Source: Deltaproteobacteria bacterium
GTDB taxonomy: Bacteria; Myxococcota_A; UBA9160; SZUA-336
DNA: 64,000 nt
Assembly: GCA_029261895.1 (NCBI GenBank)
Contig: JAJDAK010000018.1
Coordinates: 1-64,000, forward strand
Direction: 5' to 3'
The translations under genes were made by a program, and so were the position numbers. Shown piece by piece: positions 35,568 to 44,592 of the stretch. The notes under the pieces are model-generated. The model was not told where the DNA came from. It was given only the letters and a program-made list of their open reading frames with translations, and did no database searches. How positions within the stretch are numbered: the stretch's first letter is position 1; each line of letters starts with the position of its first letter.

Positions 35568-36476
35568 CTACTGCCGCGCCGCGATGTCTTCGAGTACGCG
35601 CTTTACAAACGCAGGCTCGGGCGGCTCGGCGCCTTGGGCGCGACGAGAGCCTTCGGCTTGGATAGACCGTGGTAGCACCTGCGGAAAAAGCGTTCCGCCG
35701 ATCGGATCGCCTGTTTTCAAGCCGTGATTCCAAAGCAGGGGCATCGTTGCGTGTCGATCTTCGAACACGACGTCATCGCCCGCCCAGCGGCTGCTGAAAG
35801 CACGACGGGGTTTATCGCTCGACTTGTTTGCAGCACCGCCATGAACCACCTGCGCGTTGAAGATGAGGCAATCGCCGGCTTCGAGCGATGGGCTGAAGAG
35901 ATCATAGTCATCGCGTCGCGCATCGATGTCTGGAAGATCTTCGAAATCCGAGTCCAACATATAAGGGTCGTAGTTGGGTGTGACGGCTTTGTATCGACCG
36001 GGCCAGCGATGCGAACCCTTGATGAATTCGAGCCCGCCGTTTCCAGGGTCGACTGGGTCGAAGGTGATCCAGATGGAGCAGAGCGCGCGGCAGTTTACGT
36101 CGACGGGCCAAAATGTGACGTCGTGATGCCACGGCGTCGGAACAGGACAATTCGCGGGCTTTACGAAGAGTTGATCATAGAAGTGGCGAATCTTTTCAGA
36201 GCGGAGCAACTGTTGTGCAATCAAGGCTGCGGGTGAGTCATAGACCCATGCGAGAAAATCGTCGTCGACCTTCCATAGAAACAAATCCCCGCTGAACCGC
36301 TGCTCCTTCATCGAGACGACGTTTCCGAGAAAAGTCGGGCTGGCCACAACACGATCCACCGCCTGGGTCATGCGCTCGATCCAGTCTTGGGAAAAGAGAT
36401 TTCGCGCGTGGATAACTCCATCCTGATCGAAACCGGCAATTTCTTCAGGTGTAAGCTCGCGAAGCGGTTGGTCCAT
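35568..36476 (-). CDS. Phytanoyl-CoA dioxygenase family protein
   Basis: A 302-residue Fe(II)/2-oxoglutarate-dependent oxygenase. The metal triad is HHD in WHHDVTFWPVD (about 117-119) and the distal His in AQVVHGGAANKS; the 2-oxoglutarate-binding Arg lies in PRRAFSSRW. The family hydroxylates phytanoyl-CoA or diverse small molecules in secondary metabolism. The substrate is open. A second, truncated member of the family lies at 61202-61527. It is divergent from the FMN-split-barrel gene. Confidence 0.88.
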   Translation of the reverse strand: MDQPLRELTPEEIAGFDQDGVIHARNLFSQDWIERMTQAVDRVVASPTFLGNVVSMKEQRFSGDLFLWKVDDDFLAWVYDSPAALIAQQLLRSEKIRHFYDQLFVKPANCPVPTPWHHDVTFWPVDVNCRALCSIWITFDPVDPGNGGLEFIKGSHRWPGRYKAVTPNYDPYMLDSDFEDLPDIDARRDDYDLFSPSLEAGDCLIFNAQVVHGGAANKSSDKPRRAFSSRWAGDDVVFEDRHATMPLLWNHGLKTGDPIGGTLFPQVLPRSIQAEGSRRAQGAEPPEPAFVKRVLEDIAARQ

Positions 36477-36510
36477 GTGCTTAGCTTAGCAGGCATGATC
36501 GGAGGTGAGG

Positions 36511-36930
36511 ATGAAACTTCCTGAAAGCAGAATTCGAACAATATTCGCGAGGCGACCCGTGGCCTACTTGGCCACTGTGGGTGCGGAGGGTCGCCCGCAC
36601 CAGGTACCGATCGTATTCGCGTACCTCAACGGGCTGTTTTGGTCACCGGTGGATGGCAAGCCCAAGTCGGGGACCGAACTAACGCGTGTGCACAATCTGC
36701 GCGCGAATCCTTGGATGAGTCTACTGCTGGAGGAGTACGACGAGGACTGGTCGCGTCTCTGGTGGATTCGAATCGATGGAGAGGGAAGTGTAACTCAGCC
36801 TGCCAACGCTGATGCGATCTCCGCACTGGAAGAAAAATACCCGCAGTACCAAGAGATTCCCGTGCTGACGGAGTCTTCGACGATGCTCTGTATTACCCCC
36901 ACGAAGACGGTTAGCTGGTGCGCTCGTTGA
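36511..36930 (+). CDS. PPOX-class FMN/F420 split-barrel protein
   Basis: A 139-residue pyridoxamine 5'-phosphate oxidase-like protein: RRPVAYLATVGAEGRPHQVPIVFAY forms the first strands and flavin site, and LTRVHNLRANPWMSLLLEEY is the central part, as in the F420-dependent class of this fold. It should bind FMN or F420 and perform a two-electron redox step. I start at ATG 36511, 6 nt from GGAGG, over a GTG 6 nt upstream. It is not co-transcribed with any recognisable partner. Confidence 0.75.
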   Translation: MKLPESRIRTIFARRPVAYLATVGAEGRPHQVPIVFAYLNGLFWSPVDGKPKSGTELTRVHNLRANPWMSLLLEEYDEDWSRLWWIRIDGEGSVTQPANADAISALEEKYPQYQEIPVLTESSTMLCITPTKTVSWCAR

Positions 36931-36994
36931 TACTTGCGTCGGCCGCTTGCTTGGGTGCATAGTTATCCACGGGTTGTACGACGAGGGGATTGCT

Positions 36995-38722
36995 ATGCGC
37001 GTTTGGATATTTGTCGTTCTATTGGTGGCCATGCTGACGCCCATCGAGAGCCGCGCTCAGGTTCAGACCAAGGATCAACAGAAGTGCGTGAACCAGCAGA
37101 ACAAGCGCTTTCAGCAGTTGGCATCTACAGCCGGGAAGAATGCTTGCGACTGCATCAAGAACTTCGCCAAAGACAAGGCGGACAAGCTGGGCCCTGACGG
37201 CACGGCGCAGGGCTGTCTGATGGCTGATGTCAAAGGCAAGGTCGCAAAAGCGAAGCAGAAAACGTCGGATGACTTCGTCAAAAAATGTACGGGGCTCGAC
37301 AAGAACGGTTTGTCGCGACTTGCAGACTTCGGCGTTACCGATCCGAATACCGTAAATCGTGCGGCTCTCTCTAAAGAGATCCAGCTGATCCGAAACATCT
37401 TCGGTCCGAACCTCGACACCGCGTTGTTTTCGCAGGACACGAACAAGGCGGCCGCAAAGTGTCAACAGCTCGTAACGAAAGCGACCAAGAAATGTCAGGA
37501 CGCGAAGCTGAAAGAATTCAACAAGTGCAAACGAAACGGGTTGAAAGACAAAGACAATCCCTTCGATGATGTGAGCGATCTTGAAGCCTGTATGGGTGAC
37601 GATCCCAAAGGGACAATCGCCAAGTTCTGCGATTTTGATGACGGCAAGAAGGTTGACGGCATTCGCAAGATGTTGGATAAGAAATGTCGGGACGTGAGTC
37701 TATCGGCAGCGTTTCCGGGTTGCGGAACCGATGATCCAAATCTGACCCATCGCTGTCTTGAGACGTTTGTTGAATGTCGCGTTTGCACGGCGCTGAACGA
37801 AGCCGATGGCCTGGCCCGGGACTGCGACCTGTTTGATGATGACCAAGCCAATGGCAGCTGTACACCGCCCATCGGTTCAAACACCTGTACCATTGATGAT
37901 CAGAGCGGCTTCTTCTTTGAGACGTCGAGCTTTTTCGACATCTTGCCGCTCGCGGGCAATATCGAAATCGATTGTGGTGGCATCAACCCGGCAACCGGCG
38001 TAGCGCCGTGTACCTGCACGCTTGGCCCCACCGACCCCGTCCCCGTGATCGGTCTCGGTCAGGCCTGTCTGCGTCCGATACCTGGCTGTAGCGGCGGTGC
38101 TGTGGACTGCGATGGTGGCAGCCAGTTCAATACGCAAGTTACGTCGTTCCACAATATTGGTACATGCACGGGCAACGCGGACTGTGCAGCGCTTTGTGCA
38201 AACCAATGTGGCAGCGATTCCGTCTTGGACACGGGCTGCGAGGGTTTTTGCCGCGGTGGAGGTAGCGATGGGCAGGCGTGTACCGTCGATGGGGATTGCG
38301 CCGGCGGGGTCTGCAACGGTCTAGACAATCTACCCCATGGAAATATCTGTGGTTGTCAGTGTCTGGATACAACATCGGGCGACCCTGCGGTTGCGGGTGG
38401 CTTGCGTTGTGATGTTGGTGTGGGGGTGACGGTTGAATTCGCACTCCCGTGTGGCGACGGCGATGTACGCTTCGACGTGGGTGAGTTCTGTGTGCCATTC
38501 ACGACGGAGCTCACCACCGGGATCATCATAGCTGCGGACAACGATCCCAATGCGATGCTGCCCGCGTTTCTCGGAGGGAATCAGGTTTTCGGTGAACCCT
38601 TCGATTGTACGAGCATGCAGTCCGGTGTCTTAACCGGGGGCGTGTTGGCAGCTGCCGCGAATACTTTCGATGTCACACTGGCAGGAGATATCGCGTTCCT
38701 GTTTCTCTTGGGTTGTGAATGA
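36995..38722 (+). CDS. Large Cys-rich secreted protein, unknown
   Basis: A 575-residue protein with signal peptide (RVWIFVVLLVAMLTPIESRAQ). The first half is lysine-rich and helical with spaced cysteines (KCVNQQNKRFQ, CQQLVTKATKKCQDAKLKEFNKCKRNG); the second half is beta-rich with many cysteines, including repeats of the type CTGNADCAALCANQC and CTVDGDCAGGVC. The disulfide pattern suggests an extracellular or surface protein. I know of no function. GAGGGG precedes the ATG at 36995. The gene stands between the split-barrel protein and a hydrolase. Confidence 0.65.
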   Translation: MRVWIFVVLLVAMLTPIESRAQVQTKDQQKCVNQQNKRFQQLASTAGKNACDCIKNFAKDKADKLGPDGTAQGCLMADVKGKVAKAKQKTSDDFVKKCTGLDKNGLSRLADFGVTDPNTVNRAALSKEIQLIRNIFGPNLDTALFSQDTNKAAAKCQQLVTKATKKCQDAKLKEFNKCKRNGLKDKDNPFDDVSDLEACMGDDPKGTIAKFCDFDDGKKVDGIRKMLDKKCRDVSLSAAFPGCGTDDPNLTHRCLETFVECRVCTALNEADGLARDCDLFDDDQANGSCTPPIGSNTCTIDDQSGFFFETSSFFDILPLAGNIEIDCGGINPATGVAPCTCTLGPTDPVPVIGLGQACLRPIPGCSGGAVDCDGGSQFNTQVTSFHNIGTCTGNADCAALCANQCGSDSVLDTGCEGFCRGGGSDGQACTVDGDCAGGVCNGLDNLPHGNICGCQCLDTTSGDPAVAGGLRCDVGVGVTVEFALPCGDGDVRFDVGEFCVPFTTELTTGIIIAADNDPNAMLPAFLGGNQVFGEPFDCTSMQSGVLTGGVLAAAANTFDVTLAGDIAFLFLLGCE

Positions 38723-38750
38723 TCGTTATGGGGCATGGGTGTTGGCTACG

Positions 38751-39617
38751 ATGAAACTAGAGGAATGGCATAAGGCTGGCCGAGTATCGAAACATCGCGG
38801 ATACGAGCTGTTTTATCGCGATGAAGGTCAGGGCGAAGCGCTTGTTTGCGTGCACGGGTTTCCGACCGCGTCTTGGGACTGGGTTCATGTCTGGCCAGAA
38901 CTCATAAAGCGCTACTGTGTAATTGCACCCGATATGCTGGGGTTTGGTTTTTCAGCGAAGCCCTTGCGCCACAATTACAGCATCAACGAGCAGGCGGATA
39001 TTCATGAAGGGTTGCTCGCGGAGCTCGGTTTAACCCGTGTACATATCTTGGCACATGACTATGGCGATACGGTTACCCAGGAGCTGCTTGCACGACATCT
39101 CGAAAGGAACGGCAGCGGATTGGAGATCGGATCGGTCTGTCTGCTTAATGGCGGACTCTTTCCTGAAAGCCATCGTGCACGAAGGATTCAGAGCCTGATG
39201 GCTTCGCCGCTTGGCCCGCTCCTGAGTCGCCTGACGACCGAGCGCATGTTTCGTCAGAGTTTCTCAGCGATCTTTGGCCCCGACACGCCACCCACCGAAG
39301 AGGAACTAAAGGGCGCGTGGAAACTGGTTCGGCACAATCGTGGTGACCGCATCACACACAAACTGCTGCGCTACTTGGAAGAGCGTCGGGAAAATCGAGA
39401 GCGCTGGGTGGGTGCGCTGCAGAAGACGAGGGTTCCGCTTCGTTTGGTCAACGGCACGCATGATCCGGTATCAGGTCGCCACATGGCTGAGCGCTATCGG
39501 GAAATCGTGCCCAACCCCGACGTCGTTCTACTGGAACGCATAGGGCACTACCCGCAGCTTGAAGCTGCAGCTGAGGTGGTCGCCGCCTATTCGGAATTTC
39601 GCGATCGATTGATCTGA
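38751..39617 (+). CDS. Alpha/beta hydrolase, dehalogenase/epoxide-hydrolase type
   Basis: A 288-residue alpha/beta hydrolase. The oxyanion-hole segment is HGFP (35-38) and the nucleophile elbow is AHDYGDTV, giving Asp103, as in haloalkane dehalogenases and epoxide hydrolases; the base is the His in RIGHYPQLE. The acid residue (NGTHDPVSG) follows the canonical strand. The halide-binding Asn and Trp are absent, so an epoxide hydrolase or ester hydrolase is as likely as a dehalogenase. It is upstream of badH and badI homologues. Confidence 0.78.
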   Translation: MKLEEWHKAGRVSKHRGYELFYRDEGQGEALVCVHGFPTASWDWVHVWPELIKRYCVIAPDMLGFGFSAKPLRHNYSINEQADIHEGLLAELGLTRVHILAHDYGDTVTQELLARHLERNGSGLEIGSVCLLNGGLFPESHRARRIQSLMASPLGPLLSRLTTERMFRQSFSAIFGPDTPPTEEELKGAWKLVRHNRGDRITHKLLRYLEERRENRERWVGALQKTRVPLRLVNGTHDPVSGRHMAERYREIVPNPDVVLLERIGHYPQLEAAAEVVAAYSEFRDRLI

Positions 39618-39699
39618 GGCGAGCCGAATCAGAGACGCTTGGCAGCTCGAACCACTACTTGCCCTAGAAGAGTGTTCTGAGTAGGGTCTCGTCGTAGAA

Positions 39700-40458
39700 A
39701 TGTTCCAACTCAGCGAAAAGGTCATTGTCGTCACAGGAGGCGGTGGTGGGATTGGGCGCGCGATTTCGCGACGCCTGGTCGCCGAAGGTGCGCGGGTAGC
39801 GGTGACGGATCTCGACCTAGTGGCAGCGGAGCAGACGGTGACCGAAGCACAAGGGGACGCGAAAGCTTTTCAAATTGATATCGCGGACGCACTTTCGGTC
39901 ACGCAGAGCCTCGACAACGTGATCAAGCACTTCGGCAGAATTGATGGCTTGGTAAACAATGCGGGCTGGGATCAAGGTGGATCTTTCCTGGATCTCGATC
40001 CGACGGTTTGGGACAAGATCATCGCGATTAATTACAAAGGTCCACTCAACATGCACCATCAGGTGCTTCCGCTGATGGTCGAGCAAGGGCACGGAAAAAT
40101 TGTCAACATCGCATCCGACGCCGGCCGTGTGGGCTCATCGGGCGAAGCCGTGTATGCGGGTTGCAAGGCGGCCGTGATCGCATTTGGCAAGAGCGTCGCA
40201 CGCGAGCTGGCGCGTAAGGGAGTTTGCATCAACGCGGTTTGCCCGGGTCCCACCGATACCGCGCTCTTTCGTGACTTTGCGGGGGAGGGTGAGTACGGCG
40301 AACGACTACGCGAGGGTTTGAAACGTGCGATCCCGATGCGCCGCCTCGGCGAACCCGAAGATGTCGCCGGCATCGTGGCCTTTTTGTTAAGCGACGATGC
40401 GAACTTCATCACCGGTCAGGTCATCAGTGTTTCGGGCGGCCTTACCATGCACGGCTGA
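39700..40458 (+). CDS. badH: 2-hydroxycyclohexanecarboxyl-CoA dehydrogenase-like SDR
   Basis: A 252-residue short-chain dehydrogenase: TGGGGGIGRAI binds NAD, VNNAG is the structural motif, and the catalytic Ser-Tyr-Lys is ASDAGRVGSSGEAVYAGCKAA. The order next to a BadI homologue and the sequence similarity to BadH as I remember it support oxidation of the 2-hydroxycyclohexanecarboxyl-CoA alcohol to the ketone. A generic SDR reading remains possible. It ends 6 nt before badI. Confidence 0.75.
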   Translation: MFQLSEKVIVVTGGGGGIGRAISRRLVAEGARVAVTDLDLVAAEQTVTEAQGDAKAFQIDIADALSVTQSLDNVIKHFGRIDGLVNNAGWDQGGSFLDLDPTVWDKIIAINYKGPLNMHHQVLPLMVEQGHGKIVNIASDAGRVGSSGEAVYAGCKAAVIAFGKSVARELARKGVCINAVCPGPTDTALFRDFAGEGEYGERLREGLKRAIPMRRLGEPEDVAGIVAFLLSDDANFITGQVISVSGGLTMHG

Positions 40459-40464
40459 GGGAAT

Positions 40465-41247
40465 ATGAAATACGAAGATCTTCTGTACAACGAATCTGAC
40501 GGTATCGCGACGATTACGATCAATCGCCCCGATAAGTACAACGCGTTTCGAGGTCAAACCTGCGAGGAATTGATTCATAGTTTTAACCGTGCGGGGTGGA
40601 AAAAAGAAATCGGCGTGATCGTGCTTACCGGTGCAGGGGACAAAGCGTTTTGTACCGGGGGTGATCAGTCGGCTCATGCGGGCGCATACGACGGTCGGGG
40701 TACGATTGGCCTACCCATCGAGGAAGTACAGACCGTCATCCGTGATATGCCCAAGCCAGTGATTGCAAAGGTCAACGGCTACGCGATTGGCGGCGGGAAT
40801 GTGCTCGCGAGCTTATGCGATCTCACCGTTGCTTCCGACAAAGCACAGTTCGGGCAGGTGGGGCCCAAGGTGGGATCCGTAGATCCAGGCTTCGGTACTG
40901 CGTATCTAGCGCAAGTGGTCGGTGAAAAGCGCGCGCGCGAAATGTGGTACCTCTGCCGACGCTATAGCGCGCAGCGAGCCTATGAAATGGGCCTGGTCAA
41001 TGCAGTCGTTCCACACGATAAGCTCGATGAGGAAGTCGATCTCTGGTGTCGCGAGATTCTAGAACGCAGCCCCACGGCGATTGCGATCGCGAAGCGGTCG
41101 TTCAACGCAGCGACAGAAAGCCTGCGTGGTTTGGGGTCCCTTGGAATGCAGTCACTCGCGCTCTACTACGCCACCGAAGAGTCGAAAGAAGGTGTACGCG
41201 CGTTCAATGAAAAGCGAAAACCCGATTTTCGCAAGTACCAGACCTGA
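40465..41247 (+). CDS. badI: 2-ketocyclohexanecarboxyl-CoA hydrolase
   Basis: A 260-residue crotonase-fold protein very close to Rhodopseudomonas BadI as I remember it: NRPDKYNAFRGQTCEELI, CTGGDQSAHAGAYDGRGTIGLP, GYAIGGGNVLA, GQVGPKVGSVDPGFGTAYLA, and ERSPTAIAIAKRSFN near the end. The enzyme opens the alicyclic ring of 2-ketocyclohexanecarboxyl-CoA to pimelyl-CoA, feeding beta-oxidation. With badH upstream this gives the last two ring-opening steps of cyclohexanecarboxylate or benzoate degradation. Confidence 0.9.
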   Translation: MKYEDLLYNESDGIATITINRPDKYNAFRGQTCEELIHSFNRAGWKKEIGVIVLTGAGDKAFCTGGDQSAHAGAYDGRGTIGLPIEEVQTVIRDMPKPVIAKVNGYAIGGGNVLASLCDLTVASDKAQFGQVGPKVGSVDPGFGTAYLAQVVGEKRAREMWYLCRRYSAQRAYEMGLVNAVVPHDKLDEEVDLWCREILERSPTAIAIAKRSFNAATESLRGLGSLGMQSLALYYATEESKEGVRAFNEKRKPDFRKYQT

Positions 41248-41367
41248 CGCCAACGGGATCGTTAGGGCGATGAGTGCCCATTCACGCCACTCCCAGCATA
41301 CTAGTTTGACGACGCGATCGCTGAAGTGCATAGCCTCAGAATCGCGAACGAAAACACCGAAAAGAAT

Positions 41368-44148
41368 ATGTTGGAAACTCAAGACTCCGAAGAAGAGAAC
41401 GACCTGCTACGACGCGCGGGACTCGTCCTGATCGTTGCTGTCGCTTATGCCGTAAGCGGCCGTTTAGGTCTCTTGCTCGCCGACTCGTCTGGGCATGTAA
41501 CACCGGTTTGGCCAGCCTCAGGGATTGCGCTTGCTGCCTTGCTGATATGGGGCCTTCGCTGTTGGCCCGGGGTCTGGTTAGGTTCCTTTGCGGTTAACGC
41601 ATGGGTCTGTCTGGAGAACGGTGTCGGGGGCCCGGCGTTTTACGTCACTGCAACGGGTATCGCGACAGGCGCAAGTATGCAAGCCGTCTTCTGCACGTGG
41701 CTAATCCGCCGTTGGGTGGGCCGGCCGGTTCAATTATTGGACGAAAGAGAGGTCGCCAGGTTCTTCCTGGCTGGCGGCCCGCTCGGATGTTTGATCTCCG
41801 CGAGCATTGGAGTGACCACGCTGATCGCCACGGGAGCCGTCTTGCCAGGCAACTGGCACTTCCACTGGCTGAATTGGTGGGTCGGCGACTCATTAGGTGT
41901 AATGATCATAAGCCCGATCATTCTGACGTTTATTGGGAAGCCTCGTGCGCTCTGGCAGAAGCGTCAAACCATGGTCGCGATACCGCTCGCGCTCTCGTTT
42001 GTGGTGGCTCTGATCTTGGTCAGTTATGCAGCGAAAAGCGATAAGGTGCGCACCGAGCTCGCTTTTCAACGCCGAGCGGCCGAAGTTTCTGCGGCCGTGC
42101 AACAAACCATTCGGAGTCAAATGGAAGTGGTCCAGTCTATTGTCGACCTCTACAACGGCTCGGACAATGTCACGCGGGAAGAATTTTCCATTTTTTCGCT
42201 TCCGTTGGCGTCACGTTATGCGGGTGTGCAGGCGCTCGAATGGATTCCGAAGATTCCAGCGAGCGAGCGTCAGGCGTACGAAGCAGCGGCGCAGCGTGAG
42301 GGCCTTCCAGGCTTCCGTATTACGGAACGGGTGGCCCAAGGCAAGATGGTTCCCGCTGGGCAGCGAAGTGAGTACTACCCAGTCTATTTTGTTGTGCCCC
42401 TCAAGGGAAATCATCGCGCGCTCGGGTTCGACTTGGGTTCGGAGACTAAGCGTATGGAGTCGCTTTCGCGCTCGTGCATATCTGGGGAAACGGTCGCGAC
42501 GCAGAGAATTCGACTTGTGCAGGAGGATAATGAAGCATTCGGTATGCTGCTCTACGCGCCGGTTTACGCCGCCACCGAAGCGACGGATACTTCGACCGCC
42601 CGCTGTGCCAATCTCAAGGGCTTCATACTGGGTGTCTTCAATATCGATGACCTCGTCAATTCCGGACTCGAACATCTGAAGTGGAATGATCTCATGATTG
42701 CGCTGCTCGACCGAAGTGCACCTAGCGACGAATCCTTTCTTTTCGGTGACTCTTCAATCCAGCCCAACCAAAACGATACTTCTGACGGGTTGAACTGGTC
42801 GAAGACGCTGGAAGTGGGTACCCGGAATTGGGAAATACAAGTCCGCCCCAGGTCAGCCTTTCTCGTTTCTCATCGAAGTTTGAGCGTATGGTCATTGCTG
42901 GCCGCAAGTCTGATCATCACCGCGCTCGTGGGTGCATTTCTGCTTGTTATTACAGGACAGAACGCGCGCGTGGAACAAGTCGTGGCGGAGCGTACTGCGG
43001 AGCTCGCGGAAGAAAAGAGCAAAGCCGAATCCGCTAACGAAGCGAAGAGTCGCTTTGTAGCGAATATGAGTCATGAGATTCGAACGCCGTTGGGCGGCGT
43101 CATTGGCATGTTGGATCTATTATTGGATTCATCGCTTGGACAAGAGCAGAAAAGTCATGTCACGACCGCTCGAGAATCTGCGGTATCACTACTCGGAATC
43201 CTCAACGATGTACTCGATTACTCGAAGATCGAAGCGGGTCGTCTTGACATCGAAGGCATTCCGTTTGAGCCAAGGAAAATTCTTGACCAAGTCCACGACT
43301 GGGTAAAAGCCACCGCAGATGAAAAGGGCATCGAGCTTGTTATTACGGCTGCAAGCCAACTCCCGAATTTTATGATTGGCGATCCCACGCGCATTCGGCA
43401 AATCCTTCTCAACCTGGTAGGAAACGCGATCAAATTCACGGAGAATGGGCAAGTCGTCGTCGAAGCGAACGCTGTGCCGATCGATACACGCAACTCAAGA
43501 CTCCGGATTTCGGTCAGCGATAGTGGTATTGGTATTGACCCGAATAGTCTCGATAATCTCTTCGACGAGTTCACCCAGGCCGACAATTCGGTCAGCCGTA
43601 AGTACGGCGGCTCAGGTCTGGGCCTCGCTATCTGTCGTCGTCTTACACAATTGATGGGCGGCGAGCTCGGCGCAGAAACCCACGAGGGCCGCGGTTCTAC
43701 GTTCTGGTTCGAGCTCCCCTGCGGCTTGAGCGAAGTAGACGTCGTTTCGGACGATAGGAAGCCCGACGGATACAGCTTAACGGGCCATGTCCTGATCGCT
43801 GAAGACGATGGGGTCAACCAACAGATCGCAATGCGATTGGTTGAGCGTTTGGGCTGCCAGGTGACATTGGTGCGGGATGGTGCAGAGGTTTTGGATCTAT
43901 GTCGGAAGACTGAATTCGATCTCATCTTGATGGATTGTCAAATGCCGGGCATCGACGGTTACGAAGCCACGCGACAAATACGGGAACGGGAAAACGGGCG
44001 ACAACATATCCCCATCATCGCTCTAACTGCGAGTGCGATGGTCGGCGATCGTGAACGATGTCTAGAAGCGGGTATGGATGCCTATATGACCAAGCCCCTC
44101 GACTCTGCGTCGCTTCATCGCACGCTGAGCAGGTGGCTCTGCAGCTAA
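41368..44148 (+). CDS. MASE1-CHASE hybrid sensor histidine kinase
   Basis: A 926-residue kinase. Eight or so helices at residues 15-210 with [17 protein letters not shown] are a MASE1 domain; a periplasmic CHASE-like domain (about 240-430; [15 protein letters not shown]) follows, then one helix, HisKA with [15 protein letters not shown] (His near 568), HATPase_c, and a C-terminal receiver ([10 protein letters not shown], Asp near 855; K in MTKPL). It should sense an external ligand and feed a phosphorelay. An HPt gene lies 16 nt past its end on the other strand. Start ambiguous: ATG 41368 or GTG 41326, neither with a strong ribosome site. Confidence 0.88.
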   Translation: MLETQDSEEENDLLRRAGLVLIVAVAYAVSGRLGLLLADSSGHVTPVWPASGIALAALLIWGLRCWPGVWLGSFAVNAWVCLENGVGGPAFYVTATGIATGASMQAVFCTWLIRRWVGRPVQLLDEREVARFFLAGGPLGCLISASIGVTTLIATGAVLPGNWHFHWLNWWVGDSLGVMIISPIILTFIGKPRALWQKRQTMVAIPLALSFVVALILVSYAAKSDKVRTELAFQRRAAEVSAAVQQTIRSQMEVVQSIVDLYNGSDNVTREEFSIFSLPLASRYAGVQALEWIPKIPASERQAYEAAAQREGLPGFRITERVAQGKMVPAGQRSEYYPVYFVVPLKGNHRALGFDLGSETKRMESLSRSCISGETVATQRIRLVQEDNEAFGMLLYAPVYAATEATDTSTARCANLKGFILGVFNIDDLVNSGLEHLKWNDLMIALLDRSAPSDESFLFGDSSIQPNQNDTSDGLNWSKTLEVGTRNWEIQVRPRSAFLVSHRSLSVWSLLAASLIITALVGAFLLVITGQNARVEQVVAERTAELAEEKSKAESANEAKSRFVANMSHEIRTPLGGVIGMLDLLLDSSLGQEQKSHVTTARESAVSLLGILNDVLDYSKIEAGRLDIEGIPFEPRKILDQVHDWVKATADEKGIELVITAASQLPNFMIGDPTRIRQILLNLVGNAIKFTENGQVVVEANAVPIDTRNSRLRISVSDSGIGIDPNSLDNLFDEFTQADNSVSRKYGGSGLGLAICRRLTQLMGGELGAETHEGRGSTFWFELPCGLSEVDVVSDDRKPDGYSLTGHVLIAEDDGVNQQIAMRLVERLGCQVTLVRDGAEVLDLCRKTEFDLILMDCQMPGIDGYEATRQIRERENGRQHIPIIALTASAMVGDRERCLEAGMDAYMTKPLDSASLHRTLSRWLCS

Positions 44149-44164
44149 AGCCTGCGAAGAGAAT

Positions 44165-44578
44165 TCAACCACTCGTGCTTGTACGGATGCACGAGCGTCC
44201 GTGTCGAAGCATGTCCAATTCCTTCTTGGCAGTTGCAAGTGTTTCTGAATCATCCGCAAGGTAGGCCTCTGCAACCGATCGAATGATGTCCAAAAATCTG
44301 AGGCATGCTGTTGCGCCGTTAGAATCAAGTACATCCTTGCAATTCAGTTTTTCGAGATAGTTTTCGAACTCATGACATGCGTTGCTGACGACCACAAGAC
44401 CGCTTGTGCCGGCGCTCCCCTTAATGCTGTGAACTTCTCTGTAGATCTCGTCCATTACTCCGTCCGTGCCTGACGTTTCGCATTCCAAGATCAAAAGTTC
44501 GAGCTGATCGCACCGCTCTGAGAGCTCCATTGCGTAGCGATCCCCGATTGTTTTTAGTGCTTCCCTAATGTCCGTCAT
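44165..44578 (-). CDS. HPt-domain phosphotransfer protein
   Basis: A 137-residue protein consisting of one HPt helical bundle. The phospho-accepting His is in REVHSIKGSAGTSGL; the preceding and following helices carry the usual acidic and leucine spacing. It should shuttle phosphate between hybrid kinases and receivers. It is the last gene of the operon, with ATG 44578 placed 14 nt after the stop of the PP2C regulator, an arrangement like HptB next to HsbR in Pseudomonas. Confidence 0.85.
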   Translation of the reverse strand: MTDIREALKTIGDRYAMELSERCDQLELLILECETSGTDGVMDEIYREVHSIKGSAGTSGLVVVSNACHEFENYLEKLNCKDVLDSNGATACLRFLDIIRSVAEAYLADDSETLATAKKELDMLRHGRSCIRTSTSG

Positions 44579-44592
44579 GGATGTGGTTCTGC

